From: a virus
IMG/VR virus record: IMGVR_UViG_3300018914_000001
Span: 62,001-126,000 of that record
DNA length: 64,000 nt
Direction: 5' to 3' (one strand)
Part shown: in pieces, positions 39,652 to 46,104 of the stretch
Numbering within the stretch: the first letter of the stretch is position 1
Layout of the letters: every line of letters starts with the position of its first letter
Translations under genes and position numbers: made by a program
Notes under the pieces: generated by a model
What the model saw: only the letters and a program-made list of their open reading frames with translations
What the model was told of the DNA's origin: nothing
Databases searched by the model: none

Positions 39652-40935
39652 ATGAAACCACATAAGTTTTTATTTGACACCAATGCACTACTGCACAACC
39701 CTCACTACTTAGAAGAGGTTGATGGTACTATTTTCATCCCTCTGACAGTCTTGAAGGAACTGGACAAAATCAAATCTGAGTTTAATACAGAGCGTGGATT
39801 CAAAGCTAGGAATGCTGTGCGGAAGCTAAAATCTCTGTCAAGTGTTGAATATGGACTAGGGCATGTTTCGGCAGGATGGATTGAAAACAATGATGATAGC
39901 ATTGTTCAATTTGCCGTAGAACATGAGACAGGGATTGTTACTGGCGATTTCTTAATGCAACTAAAATCTAAAGCGAAGTTCAGAGAATATTTTACTGAAC
40001 GTGGATGGCTTAAAGGTTTAAGTGAAAATGAAGTAAATGCACTATTGGACGAATGGGTCATCGAAGCAAATAACAACGATGATTATATCAGATATACAGG
40101 CGTTGAAGAATTGCTGTTAAATCTTGACCTAGAAGAAGATAAAATCATTCTTGCTTCTATTTATGAAGGCAACAATCCTTTGAATCTTTTAAATAATCAA
40201 TATCTGATTCTTAAAGACACAAGAGAAAAATTTATCAATGAGATAACAGGTAGGATTGATTACAAGATGATTGACGTTTTTCGTTGGACAGGTCAAAGCT
40301 TTGAAAAGCTTTTGAAACCGCCAAAGAATCTGAAAGGGAAGACAATTTATCAGGATTGTGCAATTGACTTGCTAATGAATAAGAATATCCCTATTAAGAT
40401 TATTGCTGGAACATATGGTTCAGGGAAAACATTTCTAGCTATGAAGGCAGGGTTGCATCATGTGAGAGAAAAAGGCACATATGCGAAGATTGTTGCAGTT
40501 CGCAACCCAATTGGATCAGGTGAAGAAATTGGTTTTCTTCCAGGCGATAAAAGCGAAAAGATTGGCGACTTCTTCAGGCCAATTGTTCAATATCTGGATA
40601 GAGGCGAGTTTGAACTAGCTGAAATGACGCAAAGAGGTCAGCTAGAATGCGAGATTCCTTTCTATATGAAAGGACTTTCAATTCCAGAAGCATTCATTAT
40701 TGTTGATGAAGCAGAAGACCTTGATGTAAAGACGTTGAAGCTGATTGGCACTCGTTTAGCGGTGAATTCAGCCATTGTTTTTTCAGGTGATTATAAACAG
40801 GCTGAAGGAAAATACCTATACGACAATGGATTGCTGAAGATGATTGATAAGCTTAAAGGCAACTCTTTGGTTGGTATTGTGGTTCTTCCTGACGATGTTC
40901 GCTCTGAAGCTTCCAAGGTCTTTGCAGACATGTAG
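39652..40935 (+). CDS. PIN-domain/PhoH-like ATPase
   Basis: 427 aa, ATG at 39652 after TTGGGGGTGTGTTTAA. The N-terminal PIN nuclease domain shows the acidic residues in LFDTNAL (D8), KELDKIK and TGDFLMQLK. The C-terminal PhoH P-loop domain has GTYGSGKT (253-260) and FIIVDEAEDL. PIN-PhoH proteins are RNA nucleases/helicases; phages carry them in middle or late regions. It could process the tRNA transcript nearby, but that is inference. Confidence 0.9.
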   Translation: MKPHKFLFDTNALLHNPHYLEEVDGTIFIPLTVLKELDKIKSEFNTERGFKARNAVRKLKSLSSVEYGLGHVSAGWIENNDDSIVQFAVEHETGIVTGDFLMQLKSKAKFREYFTERGWLKGLSENEVNALLDEWVIEANNNDDYIRYTGVEELLLNLDLEEDKIILASIYEGNNPLNLLNNQYLILKDTREKFINEITGRIDYKMIDVFRWTGQSFEKLLKPPKNLKGKTIYQDCAIDLLMNKNIPIKIIAGTYGSGKTFLAMKAGLHHVREKGTYAKIVAVRNPIGSGEEIGFLPGDKSEKIGDFFRPIVQYLDRGEFELAEMTQRGQLECEIPFYMKGLSIPEAFIIVDEAEDLDVKTLKLIGTRLAVNSAIVFSGDYKQAEGKYLYDNGLLKMIDKLKGNSLVGIVVLPDDVRSEASKVFADM

Positions 40936-40955
40936 GATGAAAGTGGTGATTGTGA

Positions 40956-41144
40956 ATGGCTAAATATAGTCAGAAATGGGCGTTCAAAGGTGAATACGAT
41001 GATGCAACAGAAACCATCACTGAGTACGATAAAGATGGGAACGTTAAAGGTGTATACAACCTGAGAGAAGTCCTTGCATCATTGAATGGCTCAACAATTT
41101 CGATCTCTATTGGAGAAGATACTGAGCCAGATTCGATAGAATAG
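40956..41144 (+). CDS. YonK-like protein, 62 aa
   Basis: ATG at 40956 after AAAGTGGTGATTGTGA. The pattern WAFKGEYDDATETITEYD, then YNLREVLASLNGSTISISIG, resembles SPbeta YonK (about 63 aa), whose structure is known but whose function is not. Recalled by eye, not searched. Supports an SPbeta-like late module. Confidence 0.6.
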   Translation: MAKYSQKWAFKGEYDDATETITEYDKDGNVKGVYNLREVLASLNGSTISISIGEDTEPDSIE

Positions 41145-41160
41145 GGGTGAGCGAAAATTG

Positions 41161-41370
41161 ATGAACAATACTAAGGTAGAAGTCATAAAAGATTTTGGCA
41201 TGGTTTTAATTGATGGTCATGATTTCTCCTTTAAAAAAGGAGAACAATTTAATCTTGTTGCCTCCTTTGTTGGGAAGGACAAGGAAGCTTATTATGTGAT
41301 CCATAAAAAACATACTGCCCCTATTGCAGTGTATGCTTGTTATTTTGAATTTGTTGAAACCATGAAGTAG
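41161..41370 (+). CDS. Hypothetical 69-aa protein
   Basis: ATG at 41161 after AGGGGTGAGCGAAAATTG. Basic with FSFKKGEQFNLVASFVGKD; a small barrel is plausible. Last gene before the tRNA cluster. Confidence 0.65.
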   Translation: MNNTKVEVIKDFGMVLIDGHDFSFKKGEQFNLVASFVGKDKEAYYVIHKKHTAPIAVYACYFEFVETMK

Positions 41371-41387
41371 ATTTTTTAGTTTAGGTA

Positions 41388-41416
41388 TTGACAATATGTA
41401 TCATGTATGATATATT
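41388..41416 (+). promoter_or_regulatory. tRNA-cluster promoter 1
   Basis: TTGACA, 17 nt, TATATT, then ATAGTCAAGAGGTG at the start site. Confidence 0.75.
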
Positions 41417-41471
41417 ATAGTCAAGAGGTGCTTGAACCACACCTTAATTGTTGGATTTCTTATTTAGATTT

Positions 41472-41500
41472 TCAGGGTATTGTTGGTAGCAATACCCTGA
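41472..41500 (+). repeat. Spacer stem-loop before tRNA-Tyr
   Basis: TCAGGGTATTG-TTGGTAG-CAATACCCTGA, an 11-bp perfect hairpin in the leader of the tRNA transcript. Confidence 0.75.
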
Positions 41501-41503
41501 CTT

Positions 41504-41588
41504 GGGTGAGCGGTAACGATGGCGAGTTACGGTGGACTGTAAATCCATTGCTTAGGCTTAGGGGGTTCGAATCCCTCCTCACCCACCA
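41504..41588 (+). tRNA. tRNA-Tyr(GTA)
   Basis: Acceptor GGGTGAG/CTCACCC, anticodon loop CTGTAAA, T-arm TTCGAAT and encoded CCA. It has the extended variable arm normal for Tyr. Confidence 0.9.
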
Positions 41589-41593
41589 ATTAT

Positions 41594-41668
41594 TGAGCAT
41601 TCTGTATAATGGGAGTACGCCATCCTTACAAGTTGGAGGCGGGGGTTCAATTCCCTCATGCTCAACCA
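41594..41668 (+). tRNA. tRNA-Val(TAC)
   Basis: Acceptor TGAGCAT/ATGCTCA, anticodon loop CTTACAA with one weak pair in the anticodon stem, and CCA encoded. Confidence 0.75.
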
Positions 41669-41681
41669 TGCTCAACCATAC

Positions 41682-41741
41682 TCAGTGTCAAATACTCGAA
41701 GTGAGGGACATGGTGTTTAGCATCCTCCCACCTGACACTGA
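41682..41741 (+). repeat. Stem-closed spacer element (60 nt)
   Basis: TCAGTGTCA and TGACACTGA (9 bp) enclose a smaller GAGG/CCTC hairpin region. Not a tRNA. Confidence 0.65.
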
Positions 41742-41746
41742 TAAAT

Positions 41747-41822
41747 GGGGCGTTAGTTCATCTGGTAGAACGTTGCATTTGCACTGCAAAGGTGAGCGGT
41801 TCGAGTCCGCTACGCTCCACCA
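41747..41822 (+). tRNA. tRNA-Ala(TGC)
   Basis: Acceptor GGGGCGT/ACGCTCC, anticodon loop TTTGCAC in a TTGCA/TGCAA stem, encoded CCA. Confidence 0.9.
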
Positions 41823-41825
41823 ATA

Positions 41826-41899
41826 ACCACATCTGGCTCAGGCAACAGAGCAAAAGTCGATGGTAGCTCTAGCTGATGGTTCGATTCCATCAATGTGGT
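41826..41899 (+). ncRNA. tRNA-like element without CCA
   Basis: It has a 7-bp acceptor (ACCACAT/ATGTGGT), a D-like arm GCTC-AGGCAACA-GAGC and a T-arm GATGG-TTCGATT-CCATC. But it has no pairable anticodon stem and TTA instead of CCA follows. Either a decayed tRNA or a tRNA mimic. Confidence 0.6.
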
Positions 41900-41903
41900 T
41901 TAT

Positions 41904-41978
41904 GGCTCTCTAGCTGAGATGGATTAGCATTCGCCTGAAAAGCGAAGGAGATTGGATCGTTACCAATGGGAGCCACCA
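41904..41978 (+). tRNA. tRNA-Phe(GAA)
   Basis: Acceptor GGCTCTC/GGGAGCC, anticodon loop CTGAAAA, CCA encoded. The T-loop is ATCGTTA, unlike the usual TTCRANN. Confidence 0.82.
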
Positions 41979-42006
41979 CAAATCTCGAAAAATTTTAGTT
42001 AACATG

Positions 42007-42035
42007 TTGACAATTAGACCGAGATATGGTAATAT
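42007..42035 (+). promoter_or_regulatory. tRNA-cluster promoter 2
   Basis: TTGACA, 17 nt, TAATAT, followed by ATAGTCAAGAGGTT, as at promoter 1. It splits the cluster into two transcription units or boosts the second part. Confidence 0.75.
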
Positions 42036-42059
42036 ATAGTCAAGAGGTTAACAAATAAT

Positions 42060-42133
42060 GGCTTATTGGTATATGGGTAACATACTCGCCTGTCACGCGA
42101 GAGTAACGAGTTCGAGCCTCGTATAAGCCGCCA
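42060..42133 (+). tRNA. tRNA-Asp(GTC)
   Basis: Acceptor GGCTTAT/ATAAGCC, anticodon loop CTGTCAC, discriminator G, CCA. Confidence 0.9.
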
Positions 42134-42135
42134 AT

Positions 42136-42210
42136 GGTTCTTTAACTCAGAGGTAGAGTACACGACTGATAATCGTGCGGTCAATGGTTCGAATCCATTA
42201 GGAACCACCA
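42136..42210 (+). tRNA. tRNA-Ile(GAT)
   Basis: Acceptor GGTTCTT/AGGAACC, anticodon loop CTGATAA, CCA encoded. Confidence 0.9.
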
Positions 42211-42213
42211 AAA

Positions 42214-42266
42214 GCTATTTACATCATACAGCGAGTGCGCATTAGCTAGATAGAAGTGTAAATAGC
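42214..42266 (+). repeat. Stem-closed spacer element (53 nt)
   Basis: GCTATTTACA and TGTAAATAGC (10 bp, perfect) enclose 33 nt between the Ile and Asn tRNAs. Confidence 0.7.
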
Positions 42267-42274
42267 CTCAACAT

Positions 42275-42350
42275 TACAGGGTAGCTCAGCAGGTAGAGCG
42301 CGTGACTGTTAATCACGTGGTCGTGGGTTCGAATCCCGCTCCTGTAGCCA
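42275..42350 (+). tRNA. tRNA-Asn(GTT)
   Basis: Acceptor TACAGGG/TCCTGTA, anticodon loop CTGTTAA, CCA encoded. Confidence 0.9.
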
Positions 42351-42353
42351 TAT

Positions 42354-42428
42354 GGCGCATTCTTCTATGGGTTAGGAATCCTGCCTTTCAAGCAGGGAAA
42401 ACGAGTTCGAGTCTCGTATGCGCTACCA
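42354..42428 (+). tRNA. tRNA-Glu(TTC)
   Basis: Acceptor GGCGCAT/ATGCGCT with a terminal G-T pair, anticodon loop CTTTCAA, CCA encoded. Confidence 0.85.
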
Positions 42429-42434
42429 AATTAT

Positions 42435-42509
42435 TGGGGAGTAGCCAAATGGAACGGCAACAGGTTTTGATCCTGTCATTCGTGAGTTCGATTCTCACCT
42501 CCCTTGCCA
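42435..42509 (+). tRNA. tRNA-Gln(TTG)
   Basis: Acceptor TGGGGAG/CTCCCTT (weak first pair, as common in Gln tRNAs), anticodon loop TTTTGAT, discriminator G, CCA. Confidence 0.85.
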
Positions 42510-42545
42510 AATTTTATCTAGTATATAAGGGGGCGATAAATAAAC

Positions 42546-42665
42546 ATGATTTTTAAAGAATATTCAAATCCTCAAGCTACTGGTTGGAAAGGTTGGATTG
42601 AAAACTCTCAGGGTACAACAATTGGCTTCGTTAAGCTAACTGGTGAAATTATCTTTAACTGGTAG
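42546..42665 (+). CDS. 39-aa protein encoded inside the tRNA cluster
   Basis: ATG at 42546 after AAGGGGGCGATAAATAAAC. MIFKEYSNPQATGWKGWIEN then SQGTTIGFVKLTGEIIFNW: a beta-rich miniprotein. It sits between the Gln and His tRNAs and must be translated from the tRNA precursor or its processed fragment. Confidence 0.55.
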   Translation: MIFKEYSNPQATGWKGWIENSQGTTIGFVKLTGEIIFNW

Positions 42666-42678
42666 ATGGCATAAATAT

Positions 42679-42766
42679 GGTGGGTATGGCGAAATGGAAA
42701 ACGCGACAGGCTGTGAACCTGTTGAGGATGTACCTCTTGTGGGTTCGAGTCCCACTATTCACCCCA
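42679..42766 (+). tRNA. tRNA-His(GTG) with an extra-long variable arm
   Basis: G-1 (42679) opposite C73 and the GTG anticodon (CTGTGAA loop) define His. Acceptor GTGGGTA/TATTCAC, CCA encoded. The variable region forms GAGG-ATGTA-CCTC, a class II arm not expected in His tRNAs. Confidence 0.82.
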
Positions 42767-42776
42767 AAATATTAAT

Positions 42777-42853
42777 GGGCGATTGATGGAATTGGCATAC
42801 ATATGCGCCTTAGAAGCGTAGTTTTAGGAGTTCGACTCTCCTATCGCCCACCA
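42777..42853 (+). tRNA. tRNA-Leu(TAG) with a short variable loop
   Basis: Acceptor GGGCGAT/ATCGCCC, anticodon loop CTTAGAA, CCA. The D-arm resembles Leu, but the variable region is only about 5 nt (GTTTT) where Leu tRNAs normally carry a long arm. Confidence 0.8.
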
Positions 42854-42860
42854 ACCTTTT

Positions 42861-42937
42861 TAGACGCTTACAGCAAATCATAAATCTTACGCTATTCAAA
42901 TAATTGGTGATTAATATTAAAATGATTGGCGCGTCTA
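42861..42937 (+). repeat. Stem-closed spacer element (77 nt)
   Basis: TAGACGC and GCGTCTA (7 bp) enclose an AT-rich 63 nt with no readable anticodon arm; tRNA-length but not a tRNA. Confidence 0.55.
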
Positions 42938-42942
42938 GAATT

Positions 42943-43039
42943 TAGGCACATACAGCAACCTACAATTATCTAAAAGATAAAATTATTAACTTACATTGAT
43001 GAATGCTGTTTGCTTCACACTTTTAAATTGCTGTGCCTA
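42943..43039 (+). repeat. Stem-closed spacer element (97 nt)
   Basis: TAGGCACA and TGTGCCTA (8 bp) close the element. Inside, ACAGCAA can pair with TTGCTGT or TGCTGT, giving alternative folds. Confidence 0.55.
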
Positions 43040-43048
43040 GTTAATTAT

Positions 43049-43124
43049 TGCGGAGAGGACAAATGGTAAGTCGCCTGACTCATTATCAGGAAATAGTTGG
43101 TTCGATTCCAACCTCGCGCAACCA
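43049..43124 (+). tRNA. tRNA-Met or Ile2 (CAT), bulged acceptor
   Basis: Anticodon loop CTCATTA in a CCTGA/TCAGG stem; T-arm GTTGG-TTCGATT-CCAAC; CCA encoded. The acceptor TGCGGAG pairs with CTCGCGCA only if one G is bulged. Elongator Met and lysidine-type Ile cannot be separated by sequence alone. Confidence 0.7.
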
Positions 43125-43125
43125 T

Positions 43126-43214
43126 ATGGGTATAGTTCCGTAGCTTGGTAGCGGTCTTGCTTTGGACGCAAGTGGCGCAAGCCCTCGTAGGTTCGAATCC
43201 TACTGCCCATACCA
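43126..43214 (+). tRNA. tRNA-Pro(TGG) with a long variable arm
   Basis: Acceptor ATGGGTA/TGCCCAT, anticodon loop TTTGGAC in CTTGC/GCAAG, CCA. The variable region TGGCGCAAGCCCTC forms GGC-GCAA-GCC, unusual for Pro. Confidence 0.8.
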
Positions 43215-43217
43215 TAT

Positions 43218-43293
43218 GCTGGAGTAGCACAATTGGCAGTGCAGTCGCCTTGTAAGCGAAAGGTTGCGAGTTCAAGTCTTGTCTCCAGCACCA
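43218..43293 (+). tRNA. tRNA-Thr(TGT)
   Basis: Acceptor GCTGGAG/CTCCAGC, anticodon loop CTTGTAA, T-loop TTCAAGT, CCA encoded. Last tRNA of the cluster. Confidence 0.9.
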
Positions 43294-43298
43294 TAGTT

Positions 43299-43350
43299 AA
43301 AAACCTTACCACACATTGAACGAAAGTTCCTAATTGTGGTAGGGTTTTTT
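43299..43350 (+). terminator. Terminator of the tRNA cluster
   Basis: AAAAACCTTACCACA pairs with TGTGGTAGGGTTTTTT across a 22-nt loop; strong U-tract. Confidence 0.85.
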
Positions 43351-43394
43351 GTATTTTACTATTAATATGATGAATCAAAGGAGGTGCTTGTCAA

Positions 43395-44336
43395 ATGGCA
43401 GGAAGACCAGCTAAGCAACCTAAAAAAGTATGCGTTAACTGCGGAAAAGATCAGGTTATGTCTTCTTACTATAATTCGAATAGTATCATGTTCAAAGATG
43501 GTAAAGTCCCTCTTTGCAAAACATGTATTACTAGTTTAGTTAATGAAGATGATGTAGGCACTCTTAAAGCAGTCCTAATGCAGATTGACAAGCCATTTGT
43601 AGATGCTGTTTGGAGTCAATGTTCTATTGGTGCTAATCCAGTTGGGAATTACTTTAGACAAATTAATTCTCTCCCTCAGTACAAGTCTATGACTTGGAAA
43701 AATGGAGATGTAAGAGATGAGCCTAAAGTAGCGAACACACAGGTTTATGATTTTGATACTGAATTTAAAGTTACTCCAGATATTGTCCGCAAATGGGGCA
43801 AGAATTACAGTGTGGATGAGTATGAAAGATTGGAAGATTTCTACGACAGCATGTGTAGAGACTACACGATTGAAACAGCCGCCCACATGGACTATTTAAA
43901 GAAGATTTGTAAGACTTCCTTGCAAATGGATAGAGCTTTAGAAGTAAATGATATTACAAGTTATGCAAAGCTATCCAAAAACTATGACGACCTGATGAAG
44001 TCGGCAAAGTTTACTGCTGTTCAAAGAACAGCGGCTGATCGTACAGGCGGCCTTAATACTTTTTCTGAGTTTTATGAATATATGGAGAAAGAAGGTTTCA
44101 TTCCGAAGTATCATATGGATGAGCCACAAGATATTGTAGACAATACTCTTGCTAACATCAAGAATTGGACACGAAACCTTGTTTTAGGCGACCCTAACAT
44201 TGGTAAAATTGTAGATGAAACATTAAAGAAAATGAGCGCAGGAGAACAAGTAGAAGAAGAGATTAAAGAGATTGAAATTGAAGAAGAAGAAGGATATTGG
44301 GATATTGGAGATGGTCTAGATGGCGTTCCAGAATGA
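43395..44336 (+). CDS. Terminase small subunit-like protein with zinc finger
   Basis: 313 aa, ATG after AAAGGAGGTGCTTGTCAA. CVNCGKDQVMSSYYNSNS and CKTCI near the N-terminus form a zinc finger. The middle is helical and the C-terminus very acidic (EEEIKEIEIEEEEG). It overlaps the large terminase by 17 nt. Small subunits recognise packaging-site DNA; the assignment rests on position and the DNA-binding-type finger. Confidence 0.7.
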   Translation: MAGRPAKQPKKVCVNCGKDQVMSSYYNSNSIMFKDGKVPLCKTCITSLVNEDDVGTLKAVLMQIDKPFVDAVWSQCSIGANPVGNYFRQINSLPQYKSMTWKNGDVRDEPKVANTQVYDFDTEFKVTPDIVRKWGKNYSVDEYERLEDFYDSMCRDYTIETAAHMDYLKKICKTSLQMDRALEVNDITSYAKLSKNYDDLMKSAKFTAVQRTAADRTGGLNTFSEFYEYMEKEGFIPKYHMDEPQDIVDNTLANIKNWTRNLVLGDPNIGKIVDETLKKMSAGEQVEEEIKEIEIEEEEGYWDIGDGLDGVPE

Positions 44337-46086
44337 TAATGCTAAATACAAGAATACTAAAGACATTTACAATCCTGCTGGCAACAGTTTCGAAAAAGAA
44401 GATGAAAAACTTTCTAAATTCGAAAAAGTAAAGCCAACCTTCTTGCAATATGCAAGCTTCTTCCGTGAGTATCCTGATATCTTTATTGATATGATTACCC
44501 CAACTGATAGCAAATTTAAATTGTTCTTCTATCAGCGTGTGTTCCTGAGGGCGGCAATGAGGCATAGATATATGTATGCTACATTTACAAGGGCATTTTC
44601 GAAGAGCTTTCTGAGTATTCTTATTCTTTATTTAAAGTGTATTTTTTATCCTAATATCAAGCTTTTCGTTTGCTCTGGCGGTAAAGAGCAAGCCGCTAAC
44701 ATTGCGAAAGAAAAGATCGAAGAACTTTGGGACTTATTCCCAATTCTACAAAGAGAGATTAAGTATCATCAATTTTCAAAGGACTACGCTAAGCTTGTGT
44801 TCCAGAATGGTAGTAAGCTTGACATTGTTGCTGTTCAAAACAGTACACGTGGTGGTCGTAGACATGCAGGATTGATGGAGGAAGTTATTCTAATTGATGG
44901 TCAAAAGCTATCTGAGGTTATCCTGCCACTGATGAACGTTGATAGACGTGCTAAATGTGGTGATGTAGACCCACATGAGCAACATAAAGCTCAAATCTAC
45001 GTCACAACAGCAGGGTACAAGAACACATTTGCTTATCAGAAGATGGTACAACTTCTTGTGTGGATGGTTCTGAAAGATAATTCTTTTGTATTTGGTGGCG
45101 ATTGGAGAATTCCAGTCATGCATAAACTGCTTGACGAAAACTTTGTAGAAGAACTAAAAGAGGATGGTACTTATAACGAGTTATCCTTTGCAAGAGAGTA
45201 CGATAGCATTTGGAGTGGCACGAGCGAGGATGCTTTCTTTAATGCAGATTTGATTGATAAACATAGAACTCTTATTAATCCTGAATGGGAGCCTGACAAA
45301 AAAGGCAAATCATGGTATATTGTATCGGCAGACGTTGCGCGTGTTCAAGGTAAGCAAAATGCAGATACAGCGGCGTTAATTATCAAGGTTACTCCTAGAG
45401 CTAACGGAGTTTTTCATAAAGAAATAGTTAATATGTATATATTTCATGGTACGCACTTTGAAATTCAATCAATTAAACTAAAAAAGATTGTACAGCAATA
45501 CTCCGCGAGACAACTGATCGTTGATGCAAATGGAGCTGGCGTAGGACTTGTTGACTATCTAGTCAAGGAGAACGTAGATGATGCTACTGGCGAAATATTC
45601 CCGCCATACTCTGTAACAAATGATGAGGAAGGACATTATACACAATTTAAGACGAGGGATTCTTTACCTCTGTTGTTTAATGTTAAAGCCACAGTAGGGA
45701 ATAGTTCGTCAATACATATTAATTGTTTATCACAAATTAGTTCTGGCAGAGTTAAATTTCTTGTTGATGAAATGACAGCGAAGGCAAAACTTCTTGCAAC
45801 CAAAAAAGGTAGGGAGATGCCAGCAGATGAGATTGCAGAATGGTTAGCTCCGTTCATTCATACTTCTGTTTTAAAAGAAGAGATGTTAAATCTTCAGCAA
45901 CAAAACGAGGATAATAAGAATGTACAATTAAAAAGAATTAATCGTAAAATTCAAAAAGATAAATTTTCTGCTCTAGAATACGGCTTATGGTATTTAAAAG
46001 GGTTAGAGGACAAAAACATTAAGAAGCGTGAATCCATTGAGGAGATTAGTGAATTCTTGATGTTCAGAAGTCCAAAAGGATACTAG
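44320..46086 (+). CDS. Terminase large subunit
   Basis: 588 aa; start inside the small subunit gene. The ATPase half has TFTRAFSKS (88-96, the R-x-x-x-K-S Walker A of terminases), LFVCSGGKEQAANIAKE, and GLMEEVILID as the Walker B region. The nuclease half shows VSADVARVQGKQNADTAALI and LIVDANGAGVGLVDYL, the acidic residues of the RNase H-like site. It packages DNA into proheads. Close to the expected size. Confidence 0.9.
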   Translation: MAFQNDNAKYKNTKDIYNPAGNSFEKEDEKLSKFEKVKPTFLQYASFFREYPDIFIDMITPTDSKFKLFFYQRVFLRAAMRHRYMYATFTRAFSKSFLSILILYLKCIFYPNIKLFVCSGGKEQAANIAKEKIEELWDLFPILQREIKYHQFSKDYAKLVFQNGSKLDIVAVQNSTRGGRRHAGLMEEVILIDGQKLSEVILPLMNVDRRAKCGDVDPHEQHKAQIYVTTAGYKNTFAYQKMVQLLVWMVLKDNSFVFGGDWRIPVMHKLLDENFVEELKEDGTYNELSFAREYDSIWSGTSEDAFFNADLIDKHRTLINPEWEPDKKGKSWYIVSADVARVQGKQNADTAALIIKVTPRANGVFHKEIVNMYIFHGTHFEIQSIKLKKIVQQYSARQLIVDANGAGVGLVDYLVKENVDDATGEIFPPYSVTNDEEGHYTQFKTRDSLPLLFNVKATVGNSSSIHINCLSQISSGRVKFLVDEMTAKAKLLATKKGREMPADEIAEWLAPFIHTSVLKEEMLNLQQQNEDNKNVQLKRINRKIQKDKFSALEYGLWYLKGLEDKNIKKRESIEEISEFLMFRSPKGY

Positions 46087-46104
46087 AAAAGGTGGTGAGT
46101 AAAT

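Noticed and set aside
41407-41826. 139-codon frame across the tRNAs
   Set aside because: It runs through tRNA genes and their promoter; composition and lack of ribosome site argue against it.
43037-43378. Minus-strand frames over the tRNA cluster end
   Set aside because: Antisense to tRNAs; these give the familiar false 'protein' repeats seen opposite tRNA genes.
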